Positions 18,822 through 26,995 of a DNA stretch of 45,563 nucleotides are shown piece after piece. This stretch comes from a virus. The notes beneath the pieces were generated by a model that worked only from the letters and a program-made list of their open reading frames with translations, did no database searches and was not told the origin of the DNA. The translations under genes and the position numbers were made by a program. Positions within the stretch are counted from its first letter, which is position 1. The number at the start of each line of letters is the position of its first letter. The stretch is from positions 1 through 45,563 of the IMG/VR virus record IMGVR_UViG_3300023223_000534. One strand, written 5' to 3'.

Positions 18822-19490
18822 ATGTCAGAAAAAAATGAATTAAAAGAAGTATCAAGCGACAAGGGATCGATATTCCTTGAGGCTGAAGCATTTGAGCACG
18901 CCCAGCGTGTTTGCCAAATGTTAGCAAAATCTCCATTAGTTCCAACCACATTCCAAGGAAAGGTTGAAAACTGTATGATTGCGCTTGAAATGGCTAGGCG
19001 TATCGGCGCATCTCCGCTTATGGTGATGCAAAACATGTACATAATAAATGGACGGCCTGCTTGGGGCTCACAGTTCTTAATAGCCACATTTAACGCATCG
19101 GGCAAGTTTTCATCCATCCGGTATGAGGAGGATAAGAAAGAGGGCGGTAGGACGCGTGCTATTTGTAAAGACTTGGCAACAGGAGAGGATTTAAGGGGTG
19201 TTTGGGTTAGTATGAATACAGCAAAAGGCGAGGGATGGCTTGCTAAGAATGGCAGTAAATGGAAAACAATGCCTGAACTTATGAGACGATACCGCGCTGC
19301 AGCATTTTTAGTGCGACAATTTGCCCCAGAGTTTTCTATGGGTTTAATGACGCAGGAGGAGGTTGTTGATATTGGTACGGTTGAGGATGTGCCTGCTGTT
19401 GAGGTGGTTGAACAGAAAAAAGCAACCATTAAGAAAAGAGCCTCAAAAGGAAACGGCAAAGGTGGTCAGCAAACAATGGAGATGCCATGA
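18822..19490 (+). CDS. recT: RecT-like single-strand annealing protein
   Basis: 222 residues. The segment MARRIGASPLMVMQNMYIING (about 54-75) and following PAWGSQFLIATFNASGKF are characteristic of RecT-type annealing proteins of phages. Such proteins pair complementary single strands and usually act with an exonuclease encoded next door. That partner is the fused nuclease at 19487, whose start overlaps this stop (ATGA). C-terminal 30 residues are Lys/Gly-rich and probably flexible. Confidence 0.75.
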   Translation: MSEKNELKEVSSDKGSIFLEAEAFEHAQRVCQMLAKSPLVPTTFQGKVENCMIALEMARRIGASPLMVMQNMYIINGRPAWGSQFLIATFNASGKFSSIRYEEDKKEGGRTRAICKDLATGEDLRGVWVSMNTAKGEGWLAKNGSKWKTMPELMRRYRAAAFLVRQFAPEFSMGLMTQEEVVDIGTVEDVPAVEVVEQKKATIKKRASKGNGKGGQQTMEMP

Positions 19491-21565
19491 GTGTATATGA
19501 TAAATATAGCGAGGAGCAGCTGGAGGAGCTTTACGAGGGCTTTCTGGTTGACTCCTGGTCGTACTCCAAAGTATCGCAATTTTCCCGAAATGAAAAGGGG
19601 TTTGAGATGCTGTACATTTACGGCCACAAAACCAAACGCTCGTCCACAACTATCGCTGGGCAAGCCTACCACTTTGCATTAAGCCAATTCTTTGAATCAT
19701 TTAAGGATGGTGAGATGTTGGATTTGGCAACACTGGAGATAATGGGATTTAATTACCTGGATGAGGTGCCGGCATTTGTATGGAAAATACAGAAAACCAC
19801 ACCGACCGTTGAGGATTGCAAAATTAAAGCTACTAAAACCGTTGCCAGTTTGCTTAAAAACTTTGTATCCGAGGTTGATACATACGCCGACGATGTTGCT
19901 GAGATACTAGATGTTGAGGTTCGTTGCGAGGAGTTTCTAACGGTAAATGGTGTTGATATACCGATGCCGTGCCATTGTTACATTGATTTGGTTGTACGAT
20001 TACACTCCGGAAAGGTGGTTGTGATTGACCATAAATCGAGGGTTTCATTCTCAAACGAACAGGAATTGAAGTTTTCAATAGGCACCCAGGCCATGACGTA
20101 TGTTATGTGTTACGAAAAAAAGACGGGTACAAAGGTTGATGCTGTGTGGTTTGTTGAGAACAAGTACAGCCAAAACCGAGACAAATCACCACAACTTAAC
20201 GCCTTCAAAATTGATGTTGATAAGGATGTGCGTAAGCTATATGAAGCTATACTGTATGAGCCACTCAGGCGAATGATATCAGCCGTCCAGGATCCGGACT
20301 ATGTTTACATGATAAATGACAGCGACAACTTTATCGATAAGGCTGAGATATATGATTTCTGGGCTAAAACCATGATTGCTGAGGTTGAGGAGTTCAACGT
20401 GGCCGATAGTAAAAAGAAACTTGTGGCTAAGCGGTTGAAAAAAATAAGGGACGCGTCCATTTCAATTGTTAATCCTGTAATAATCAAAAACTTTAAGGAG
20501 AGCGCCTCCGAGTTTATTCAATACGATCTAAGTAATAAAAACATGACACCAGAACAAAAAATTGAACACGTGCTCAGGACGTTTGCTATAATTGTCCGTG
20601 TTGCCCATAAATTTGATGGGTATTCGAGCAACACCTACCTCCTGGAGATTTCCGCGGGGGTGAAAATAAACTCAATCCATAAGCACCGGCTCGATATTGC
20701 CAACGCTTTGGATGTATCAAATGTCCGGATTACAAAGGATTTGGTCTTGCATGATGGCAAATCTTACATTGGAATTGAGTTTTCTAAACAGCGTGAAAAG
20801 GACTTGCTGTTTGATGCGAGCTACTCGGACGGCTACAAAATACCTATTGGAGTGGACAACTATGGTAATACTGTTACCTGGGACTTGAAAAACCACTCGA
20901 CACCACACATGCTTATATGTGGCGCAACCGGTAGCGGGAAATCAGTGTGTATTAAATCCACCATTGAATACGCCAAGCTGGCCGGGGTGGATGATATTGT
21001 GGTGCTCGATCCAAAGTATGAGTTTTTGGATTATGCCGGCACAGGAAACACTAAGGTTTTCAATGAGATAATTGATATTGAGGAGGAGATGGAGTTTCAG
21101 GTTAAGGAGATGAATGCCTTGGTAAAATCAGGTAAAAAACGCACCACATTGATTGTGTTTGATGAGTTTGCTGATGCTGTTTCTGGAGCCAGGAGTGGGC
21201 ACGATTTGAATGTATATGAGATGGTTCAGGTTGGTGAGTATAAAGGTGGGCGACCAAAAACCAAACGTGAGTTGATTGAGGTTAAGAAATCCCTGGAGGA
21301 AAACCTTAAAATATTACTACAAAAAGGGCGCTCGTCTGGGTTTAGGATTATTTCGGCTACTCAAAGGGCATCTGTTAAGGTTATAACTGGCGATGCAAAG
21401 GTGAATTTCCCTGTGCAAGTTTGCTTTAGAGTACCAAAAGAAACCGACAGCCGTGTTGTTTTGGATGAGGCTGGCGCTGAAAGTTTGGCCGGCAAAGGAG
21501 ATGGTTTGATTCGCTCGCCTGAATATCCTGATTTAGTACGATTTCAAGCGTTTTATACACCTTAA
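19487..21565 (+). CDS. RecE/RecB-like PD-(D/E)XK nuclease fused to FtsK-like ATPase
   Basis: 692 residues, ATGA overlap with recT. N-terminal half: nuclease of the PD-(D/E)XK class, with CHCYIDLVVR then VVIDHKSR near residue 178, as in phage RecE-type exonucleases. C-terminal half: P-loop GATGSGKS near residue 480, VVLDPKYE, a Walker B TLIVFDEFAD near 557 and an FxIISATQR sensor segment near 625, the signature order of FtsK/SpoIIIE-type translocases. The middle (about 320-460) is helical. A single protein that could both move along DNA and cut it is uncommon and could process ends for RecT. Confidence 0.7.
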   Translation: MSVYDKYSEEQLEELYEGFLVDSWSYSKVSQFSRNEKGFEMLYIYGHKTKRSSTTIAGQAYHFALSQFFESFKDGEMLDLATLEIMGFNYLDEVPAFVWKIQKTTPTVEDCKIKATKTVASLLKNFVSEVDTYADDVAEILDVEVRCEEFLTVNGVDIPMPCHCYIDLVVRLHSGKVVVIDHKSRVSFSNEQELKFSIGTQAMTYVMCYEKKTGTKVDAVWFVENKYSQNRDKSPQLNAFKIDVDKDVRKLYEAILYEPLRRMISAVQDPDYVYMINDSDNFIDKAEIYDFWAKTMIAEVEEFNVADSKKKLVAKRLKKIRDASISIVNPVIIKNFKESASEFIQYDLSNKNMTPEQKIEHVLRTFAIIVRVAHKFDGYSSNTYLLEISAGVKINSIHKHRLDIANALDVSNVRITKDLVLHDGKSYIGIEFSKQREKDLLFDASYSDGYKIPIGVDNYGNTVTWDLKNHSTPHMLICGATGSGKSVCIKSTIEYAKLAGVDDIVVLDPKYEFLDYAGTGNTKVFNEIIDIEEEMEFQVKEMNALVKSGKKRTTLIVFDEFADAVSGARSGHDLNVYEMVQVGEYKGGRPKTKRELIEVKKSLEENLKILLQKGRSSGFRIISATQRASVKVITGDAKVNFPVQVCFRVPKETDSRVVLDEAGAESLAGKGDGLIRSPEYPDLVRFQAFYTP

Positions 21566-21574
21566 AAAATTGAC

Positions 21575-21781
21575 ATGGACGAACAAAGACAAAAATGTAT
21601 AGTTGACTATCAGATAGCTACATACTCAGGACAAGAGATTGTTTATTGCGATTCTAATGATGAAAATGAATTTATTATAGCAAAGTGTAAAATACAGTTG
21701 CGCCAATCAAGTGGCCTAGAATTACCTTTCGGATATCAATCTTTTAAGATTATCGAAAGAGAGAATTATTACGGAGATTAA
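21575..21781 (+). CDS. Small hypothetical protein
   Basis: 68 residues, acidic and Tyr-rich with a single Cys pair (QKCIVDYQ...VYCDSND) that might bind metal. Directly follows the fusion gene. Function unknown. Confidence 0.45.
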   Translation: MDEQRQKCIVDYQIATYSGQEIVYCDSNDENEFIIAKCKIQLRQSSGLELPFGYQSFKIIERENYYGD

Positions 21782-21782
21782 T

Positions 21783-21944
21783 ATGAAAAAAGTCAAACAC
21801 ACATATGTCAATTGGCTTACGTCAGAATTAGCCGATAAATTAATTCACCAGGACACGGAAAAAACCGACATTTTGGCTCGTTTTCAAAACCATGCTCTTG
21901 AATTGGAGCGAATACGGCGGGAATGTTTAAACTTCAACTCATGA
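21783..21944 (+). CDS. 53-residue helical protein
   Basis: Begins 2 bases after the previous stop and ends in an ATGA overlap with the gene at 21941. Helical, charged at both ends (TSELADKLIHQD, HALELERIRRE), no Cys pair. Short length explains why it is easily missed; coupling supports it. Confidence 0.5.
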   Translation: MKKVKHTYVNWLTSELADKLIHQDTEKTDILARFQNHALELERIRRECLNFNS

Positions 21945-22153
21945 AAATCGAAACAATTTACGATATCAACCTCTTGCAACATCTTTTAAATGATGCTTTT
22001 GGCGAAATCCCAGAAAATTTAATAATAGTGAGTGATAAGGCGGTTGAGGAATCATACGAACACATGGGAATTGGGAAACACCACATAAAAAATGCTAAAA
22101 ACATTAAAATTCTTGGTGTTCGAGTAATGAAATCAGACGAAAAACTAAACTAA
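21941..22153 (+). CDS. Small hypothetical protein
   Basis: 70 residues from the ATGA-coupled ATG at 21941 (an in-frame ATG at 21923 gives six more residues). Helical N-terminus, His/Lys-rich middle (GIGKHHIKNAKNIKI). Unknown. Confidence 0.45.
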   Translation: MKIETIYDINLLQHLLNDAFGEIPENLIIVSDKAVEESYEHMGIGKHHIKNAKNIKILGVRVMKSDEKLN

Positions 22154-22157
22154 TCCT

Positions 22158-22331
22158 ATGAATGACACAGACAGAATGCCTTTTGGAAAGCACAAAGGGC
22201 GCGAAATGCAGGACGTTCCTGCTGGCTATTTAGTTTGGCTCTATGAAAACAATAAATGTAATTCACAAGTGAGGGCGTATATTGTTGAAAACTTGGAGTA
22301 TTTAAGGTTGGAGGTAAAGCAAAATCTTTAG
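22158..22331 (+). CDS. DUF3820 family protein
   Basis: 57 residues with the hallmark MPFGKHKGREMQDVPAGYLVWL of DUF3820, a short family found in phages and bacteria, sometimes near exonuclease or helicase genes. The family function is not established. It is in the right place, between recombination and replication genes. Confidence 0.7.
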   Translation: MNDTDRMPFGKHKGREMQDVPAGYLVWLYENNKCNSQVRAYIVENLEYLRLEVKQNL

Positions 22332-22338
22332 TAAATTT

Positions 22339-22439
22339 ATTGTCGGTTATCTGTTCTGCATCTTTGGGATAACACTCGACAATATTTAAGGCCTTTTAGG
22401 GGGAGGGAATGCAGACCCAAACTCTAAAGGGTCTTTTTT
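22339..22439 (+). promoter_or_regulatory. Structured leader: pseudoknot competing with a terminator
   Basis: Stem ATTGTCG (22339-22345) with CGACAAT (22377-22383), extended inside by GTTATC/GATAAC (22346-22351/22368-22373). The hairpin loop TCTGCAT (22355-22361) pairs with downstream ATGCAGA (22409-22415). That strand overlaps AGACCC (22413-22418), the 5' arm of an intrinsic terminator AGACCC/GGGTCT plus T tract (22429-22439). The two forms are mutually exclusive. The HNH gene starts at 22443, so this could control its read-through. Confidence 0.6.
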
Positions 22440-22442
22440 ATT

Positions 22443-22904
22443 ATGGCAACAAACGAGCAAATCGAAAACGCATGGGATCAGCTGATTGATATGAAGTGGA
22501 GATTTGCTGAGGGTTACCCCGCATGCTTTTTAAAACCTGATGAAGTAAACAGGTTATTTGTTTTGATTAGTTTTTTACGAAATAATCACGCTATTACTGT
22601 TGATGAAAGGCAAGCAATTTTAAGTATAATTAGGCTTGGTAAAAGGCGTCACGATGAATACCGACGATACATAGATTATGAACCCCGAAGAATTGCACAA
22701 AAATTTATCGGCCGGAAAATTATAAGAGGTTTTATTTTTAAGAGAGACGGTAATAAATGTTTAAAATGTGGATCTAATAAAAAATTAACGGTTGACCATA
22801 TTGTTCCGATTAATAAAGGTGGAGAAAATAAATTATTCAATCTTCAGACTCTATGTAAAAGCTGTAATTCATGGAAGGGTACAAAAATAATTGATTATAG
22901 ATAA
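22443..22904 (+). CDS. HNH homing endonuclease
   Basis: 153 residues. C-terminal HNH core: CLKCGSNKKLTVDHIVPINKGG then NLQTLCKSCNSWKGT, giving the CxxC...DH...N...CxxC zinc and catalytic residues. N-terminal half is helical and not recognised. Start ATG is immediately after the leader terminator. Free-standing HNH genes of this type are typical selfish elements of phages. Confidence 0.75.
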   Translation: MATNEQIENAWDQLIDMKWRFAEGYPACFLKPDEVNRLFVLISFLRNNHAITVDERQAILSIIRLGKRRHDEYRRYIDYEPRRIAQKFIGRKIIRGFIFKRDGNKCLKCGSNKKLTVDHIVPINKGGENKLFNLQTLCKSCNSWKGTKIIDYR

Positions 22905-23788
22905 TGTCTGGGTGGATAAAATTACATAGGAGTTTAAAGGATTGGGAGTGGTATGATGATATACCAGCAACTAGGTTGCTTATTCATTTATTATTAACGG
23001 TTAATTATGAGGATAAGAAATGGAAAGGTTTGCTTATCCATGCAGGCACAAGGGTTACATCGTTTGGAAAGCTGGCGTCTGAGACGGGTTTAACTGTAAA
23101 ACAAGTAAGACTAGCTCTAAATAAATTAGAAAAGTCTGGAGAAATCGCTCGTAAGAGGGCACACGAAGGGCAAGCGATAACCCTTTGTAAATGGGATAAG
23201 CTGCAAAGTCAGCCACCAAAAAGGGCAAGCGAAGGGGTAGATGAAGGGCAAGATGAGGGCACGCAAAGGGCAACAACTAAAGAATCTAAGAATCTTAATA
23301 ATGAAAAGAAGGAAGAAGAAAGTGAGGTTGAAGCGTTTTCGCCTAACGTCGAAACGACATACACTTTTTTAATTGATTTTTTCGAAGATGAATATAAACC
23401 AAAGGATAACATCAAAATTATTCGATGGAAATCTGAAATCGACAAACTCAACAGATTAGATGGTCACGGTTTTTCAACAATTTGTTCGGTAATTCAATGG
23501 GCTTTGACGGATTCGTTCTGGAAAGACCAAGGTAATTTCCTTTCACTTTTAAAAGCACGCAGGCCGGATAAGGATGGGATAAAGTTTTTTGACCGGTTCA
23601 AACACGATATGGAGATCGGTAAAAGCGGATCCGCCAAGTATTACACCTGGGATGAAATGGTGGGTCTGCCAAACTTCAAAGGTAAATGGTCAAATCAGTT
23701 TGGAAAAGTACACGATGATGGAGGCCGAGAAAGGTTTGCGAGCCTAGCCGATATTAAAACATACAACCTTAAAACTATTGAAAAATGA
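22904..23788 (+). CDS. Replication initiator-like protein with N-terminal winged helix
   Basis: 294 residues. The N-terminus (WIKLHRSLKDWEWYDD, then FGKLASETGLTVKQVRLALNKLEKSGEI) is the winged-helix pattern of phage replication initiators. An acidic, low-complexity linker (about 105-145) includes repeated EGQ/EG units. The C-terminal part (about 155-250) is a DnaD-like or helicase-loader-like helical region by position only. The linker DNA is repetitive (see separate feature) and may hold the origin. No partner helicase or primase is visible in the window. Confidence 0.6.
   Translation: MSGWIKLHRSLKDWEWYDDIPATRLLIHLLLTVNYEDKKWKGLLIHAGTRVTSFGKLASETGLTVKQVRLALNKLEKSGEIARKRAHEGQAITLCKWDKLQSQPPKRASEGVDEGQDEGTQRATTKESKNLNNEKKEEESEVEAFSPNVETTYTFLIDFFEDEYKPKDNIKIIRWKSEIDKLNRLDGHGFSTICSVIQWALTDSFWKDQGNFLSLLKARRPDKDGIKFFDRFKHDMEIGKSGSAKYYTWDEMVGLPNFKGKWSNQFGKVHDDGGRERFASLADIKTYNLKTIEK
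23153..23275 (+). repeat. Iteron-like direct repeats inside the initiator gene, candidate origin
   Basis: Units of the form GAAGGGCAAG or close variants (GGGCA core) recur about six times between 23156 and 23272, within the coding linker. In lambda-like phages, repeats inside the initiator gene (as in O) bind the initiator at the origin. The codons encode EGQ-type residues, so a purely protein-level cause is also possible. Confidence 0.45.
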
Positions 23789-24159
23789 GCGATACCAGTA
23801 GAGCAAAAGAATACTTGAAAAGTCACAAAAAAGTTGATCAAATATTATATCACAAAGTCCATAATTTCGGGAAAAAACCAACAGTAATTTGGGTAAGTGA
23901 TGTTTTAACCGACTTTGCATCTGAAGAAACAAAATGGAAGGACAGACTGATTAATAACATTATTAGTAATTCACCTGAAAACCAAAAAAAGTTAATTCGA
24001 GAAATCCAACAACAAAATGAGATTATTGAACACACGAAACTTTTAGTTAAAAACGGCCACTTTTTCACGAGTGCTATTGAAGCAGAAAACCCATGGACGG
24101 GGCTCGCATTTGATGATTGGAAAACAAAATGGGATGAATTATTAAACCAAAACGAATGA
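23785..24159 (+). CDS. Hypothetical protein between initiator and methyltransferase
   Basis: 124 residues, ATGA overlap with the initiator gene and with the methyltransferase gene (24156). Helical, with Lys, Trp and Glu (EETKWKDRLINN, WKTKWDELLNQ). No motif recognised. Tight coupling on both sides suggests a role in replication or modification. Confidence 0.45.
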   Translation: MSDTSRAKEYLKSHKKVDQILYHKVHNFGKKPTVIWVSDVLTDFASEETKWKDRLINNIISNSPENQKKLIREIQQQNEIIEHTKLLVKNGHFFTSAIEAENPWTGLAFDDWKTKWDELLNQNE

Positions 24160-25157
24160 TCCACAAATTCCCATATAAATGGACATTAAAAGATGCAATA
24201 TTTACCAAAGACAAAGGGTCTGTATTCAGTTGTTTTGCTTGTGGTGGCGGCTCTACAATGGGGTATAAATTAGCTGGATTTGATGTAATTGGGTGTAATG
24301 AGATTGATCCCAAAATGATTGAGACTTACAGAGTTAACAATAAACCAAGATTTTTATTTCTAGAAGGTATACAAGCATTTAAAAATCGTCAGAATATACC
24401 GAAAGAGCTATTTAATTTGGATATTCTGGATGGATCTCCACCATGCTCATCGTTTTCAATGGCTGGAAATAGAGAGAAAGATTGGGGTAAAGAAAAGAAA
24501 TTTAGAGAGGGACAAGCCGACCAGATTTTGGATACGCTGTTTTTTGATTTCATAGACCTAGCAAAACGATTACAACCTAAAGTTGTTGTTGTTGAAAACG
24601 TAAAAGGACTAATGATGGGTGAAGCGAAAAGCTATGTCAGACGTATTTACACCGCATTTAATGATGCCGGATATGTTTTAAGAGTTAGACCCTATCTTTT
24701 AGATTCTAGCACAATGGGGGTGCCACAAAGACGCGAGCGAGTGTTTTTCATAGCCATTAGAAAGGACTTATCACATCAATTTATGGAGCAAGTAGACATG
24801 TTTCAAAATGTGCCTAAACTCGACTTGTACTTTAATGAACCAGAAATACCAATAAAAGAATTTGCATCCGGAAAACAAAAGAAATCCACTCAGAATTATT
24901 CAGAAGATCGTTTTGGTGATGTGATGCTCGACTTAAATAGAGCGAGCAACACAATTGCGACCGACATAAACAGATATTGGCTAGATGAGAATACTTTAAT
25001 TGATGAAAAAACAACCTCATTGATTGGATCTTATCCACTCGATTACAATCATTTGAAATTTAATAATCCTCAATATTTAATTGGAATGAGCGTGCCACCA
25101 GTTATGACGGCTCAAATTGCAACAAGAATTTATGATCAATGGTTAAGTAAAATATAA
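24156..25157 (+). CDS. DNA cytosine-5 methyltransferase
   Basis: 333 residues with C5-methyltransferase motifs in order: motif I FACGGGSTMGYKLAGFDVIG near the N-terminus, motif IV PCSSFS near residue 95 (catalytic Cys), motif VI ENVKG near 148, motif VIII QRRERVFF near 190. The target-recognition region follows (about 210-290), and the final motifs (about 300-333) are complete. No restriction endonuclease gene is beside it, so it is probably an orphan phage methylase protecting against host restriction. Confidence 0.85.
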   Translation: MIHKFPYKWTLKDAIFTKDKGSVFSCFACGGGSTMGYKLAGFDVIGCNEIDPKMIETYRVNNKPRFLFLEGIQAFKNRQNIPKELFNLDILDGSPPCSSFSMAGNREKDWGKEKKFREGQADQILDTLFFDFIDLAKRLQPKVVVVENVKGLMMGEAKSYVRRIYTAFNDAGYVLRVRPYLLDSSTMGVPQRRERVFFIAIRKDLSHQFMEQVDMFQNVPKLDLYFNEPEIPIKEFASGKQKKSTQNYSEDRFGDVMLDLNRASNTIATDINRYWLDENTLIDEKTTSLIGSYPLDYNHLKFNNPQYLIGMSVPPVMTAQIATRIYDQWLSKI

Positions 25158-25166
25158 ACCAAAACT

Positions 25167-25460
25167 ATGTCACAAACCAAAATGTATTTTAACACAACTC
25201 GCTTGTCTGGACGCGACTTAAGGCTTGCAATTGCTGCAGCCAAAAGTCAAAACGAAAAAATATTCATGTATTTCAAGAACAGCCCAGGCGATTTGTTTAG
25301 CCCATCTCATATACATAAAGAGATATTTGATGATTCGACCCCGATTGTTTCAATACGAAGAGCAATTACAACACTGACATCTAGGGGTTTACTTGCCAAA
25401 ACCAATAAAATGGTTGAAGGATATTATGGCGCAAAAGAACATTGCTGGAAACTTAATTAA
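25167..25460 (+). CDS. Small winged-helix-like hypothetical protein
   Basis: 97 residues. The segment FSPSHIHKEIF...PIVSIRRAITTLTSRGLLAKTNKMVEG has the helix-turn-helix-wing rhythm of small winged-helix DNA-binding proteins. It sits between two methyltransferase genes and may regulate early genes. Inferred by pattern, not by family. Confidence 0.5.
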   Translation: MSQTKMYFNTTRLSGRDLRLAIAAAKSQNEKIFMYFKNSPGDLFSPSHIHKEIFDDSTPIVSIRRAITTLTSRGLLAKTNKMVEGYYGAKEHCWKLN

Positions 25461-25804
25461 TGGGTAGACCGAAAAAGAAGATATATCGACCAAGGAACAA
25501 AAAACACTCACTTAAATTCCATAATGCCGTTCAAAAGGCTAAAGCCTCTTACAAATATAATAATCAGTTCTGGTTGCGGCAACTTTTTGTTCAATGTGAG
25601 CTCAAGCCGTTCATTAATGCTGAAATAATGATTGAGATTAATTTTCACCTGAAATGTATGTCAAGCCTCAATAGCGATATTGGCACCGACACACTAGAGG
25701 ATGAGCAGGAAATACACGACTTGCGCATTGATTGGCACATGAGGAAAATACAAGGATTGAGCCCAGAATATTACCTAATGATAAAATGCCAGGATGAGGA
25801 TTGA
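25460..25804 (+). CDS. Hypothetical protein, basic N-terminus
   Basis: 114 residues. Begins with a Lys/Arg-rich stretch (GRPKKKIYRPRNKKH), then a helical region with W, Cys and an acidic DTLEDEQEIHDL segment. Starts within a base of the preceding stop and overlaps the N6-methyltransferase start. Not recognised. Confidence 0.45.
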   Translation: MGRPKKKIYRPRNKKHSLKFHNAVQKAKASYKYNNQFWLRQLFVQCELKPFINAEIMIEINFHLKCMSSLNSDIGTDTLEDEQEIHDLRIDWHMRKIQGLSPEYYLMIKCQDED

Positions 25805-26438
25805 AATACGTGAGTTTGAAACCCACACCATTAGATTCATTCATGGTGACTGTATGGATTGGATGAAAGATTGTCCGAAATATTCATTGTCTATTTGCGA
25901 CCCGCCATATGGTTTAGGAGATAAAATTGCTTTGGGCGGTGGATTATTGTCTGATATAAAAACTGAAGGAAAATCTATTGAATGGGATTTTATTCCGTGT
26001 GATCAATATTTTAAAAAATTATTTATGGTTTCTGAAAATCAACTCATTTGGGGCGGAAATTATTTCAATTTACCCCCGACACGTGGTTTTGCAATATGGG
26101 ACAAATATCAAGATCATTGTAATAATTTTTCTGCTACCGAGTTTTGTTGGAGTAGTTTTGATTGTCCTTCAAGATTATTTCGGAAAAGGTATGCCGGCTT
26201 TTTGAAAAAAGACACAATACACCCCACACAAAAGCCAATTGAACTTTATGAATGGCTTTTAATTACATATGCAAAAGAGGGGGATAAGGTTTTAGACACT
26301 CATGGGGGATCGATGAGTCATGCGATTGCGGCACATAATCTTAAATTCAGTCTGGATATTATTGAACTAGATGAAGAGTATTTTAACACAGGAGTAAAGC
26401 GTTTTGATCAAGTAACAGCGCAAAAAACACTATTCTAA
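25794..26438 (+). CDS. DNA adenine N6-methyltransferase (beta-class-like)
   Basis: 214 residues. Motif IV DPPYG near residue 36; later HPTQKPIELYEWLL, typical of beta-class methyltransferases, and GDKVLDTHGGSMSHAIAA, a motif I in which FxGxG is replaced by HGGSMS. Circular motif order (IV before I) fits the beta class. Start overlaps the previous gene by 11 bases. It probably modifies phage DNA together with the C5 enzyme. Confidence 0.8.
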   Translation: MRIEIREFETHTIRFIHGDCMDWMKDCPKYSLSICDPPYGLGDKIALGGGLLSDIKTEGKSIEWDFIPCDQYFKKLFMVSENQLIWGGNYFNLPPTRGFAIWDKYQDHCNNFSATEFCWSSFDCPSRLFRKRYAGFLKKDTIHPTQKPIELYEWLLITYAKEGDKVLDTHGGSMSHAIAAHNLKFSLDIIELDEEYFNTGVKRFDQVTAQKTLF

Positions 26439-26439
26439 T

Positions 26440-26529
26440 TCAAAACAACCAAACGCCAAAGCCGCCCATGATACAACCCAAAAAATAAGCAATGCAGAGA
26501 ACTATGATATCCTTTTTGGTTATATTCAC
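26440..26529 (-). CDS. 29-residue hydrophobic membrane peptide, holin- or spanin-like
   Basis: Reads leftward from a GTG at 26529, overlapping the stop of the DUF5675-like gene (GTGA). Short polar N-terminus (NITKKD), then one long hydrophobic segment (IIVLCIAYFLGCIMGGFGVWLF) to the stop. Coupling to a cell-wall-type gene suggests a lysis role. Confidence 0.5.
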   Translation of the reverse strand: MNITKKDIIVLCIAYFLGCIMGGFGVWLF

Positions 26530-26951
26530 GCCCTTTCAATTACTTCAATCTCATCAATATCATAATTAAGTAGTGCCGTCATTGCCTTTTTGCTCGAGAC
26601 ATTATCGATTAAACCGTCCTTATTCATATCTTTTTGATCAGTCCCAACCAAAATACAACCAAGAGTATGGTAATAATAATTACCGGGATGAATGAGAACA
26701 GCCGATCTGCCAGGAACCATTTTGATCCAAAAACAAATCTTAAATTTCGGGCTGTAATGGGATTTAACTGGATAAATACCCAATGGAATACAAGACTTTC
26801 GAACCTCATTTCCCACAATACCATCATTATTTAGGTCTGGGAGCTCAAGTGTAAAACAGCTAAACACAGCGTTTCCTATTTCATCACAAACATCAAGCTG
26901 CCCAAGAGTTTGCTTTTCGTCTTTTACTGTCCTAGTTAAAAAGGCCTTCAT
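26526..26951 (-). CDS. DUF5675-like protein, probable cell wall / lysis enzyme
   Basis: 141 residues on the minus strand. The pattern of DUF5675 is present: RKSCIPLGIYPV near residue 52, then VLIHPGNYYYHTLGCILVG near 85-103, with the His and Cys arrangement reminiscent of L,D-transpeptidase/YkuD active sites (H...GC). Such proteins are often near phage lysis genes. It is one of only two clusters transcribed leftward in the window. Confidence 0.6.
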   Translation of the reverse strand: MKAFLTRTVKDEKQTLGQLDVCDEIGNAVFSCFTLELPDLNNDGIVGNEVRKSCIPLGIYPVKSHYSPKFKICFWIKMVPGRSAVLIHPGNYYYHTLGCILVGTDQKDMNKDGLIDNVSSKKAMTALLNYDIDEIEVIERA

Positions 26952-26983
26952 ATAGATCAGTTTTTCGCAAGTTACAAATTTTG

Positions 26984-26991
26984 TACTTTTG
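26984..26991 (+). promoter_or_regulatory. Promoter -7 box upstream of 26996
   Basis: TACTTTTG matches TAnnTTTG and ends 4 bases before the ATG at 26996, implying a nearly leaderless mRNA. It lies between divergent genes. Confidence 0.5.
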
Positions 26992-26995
26992 ACTC

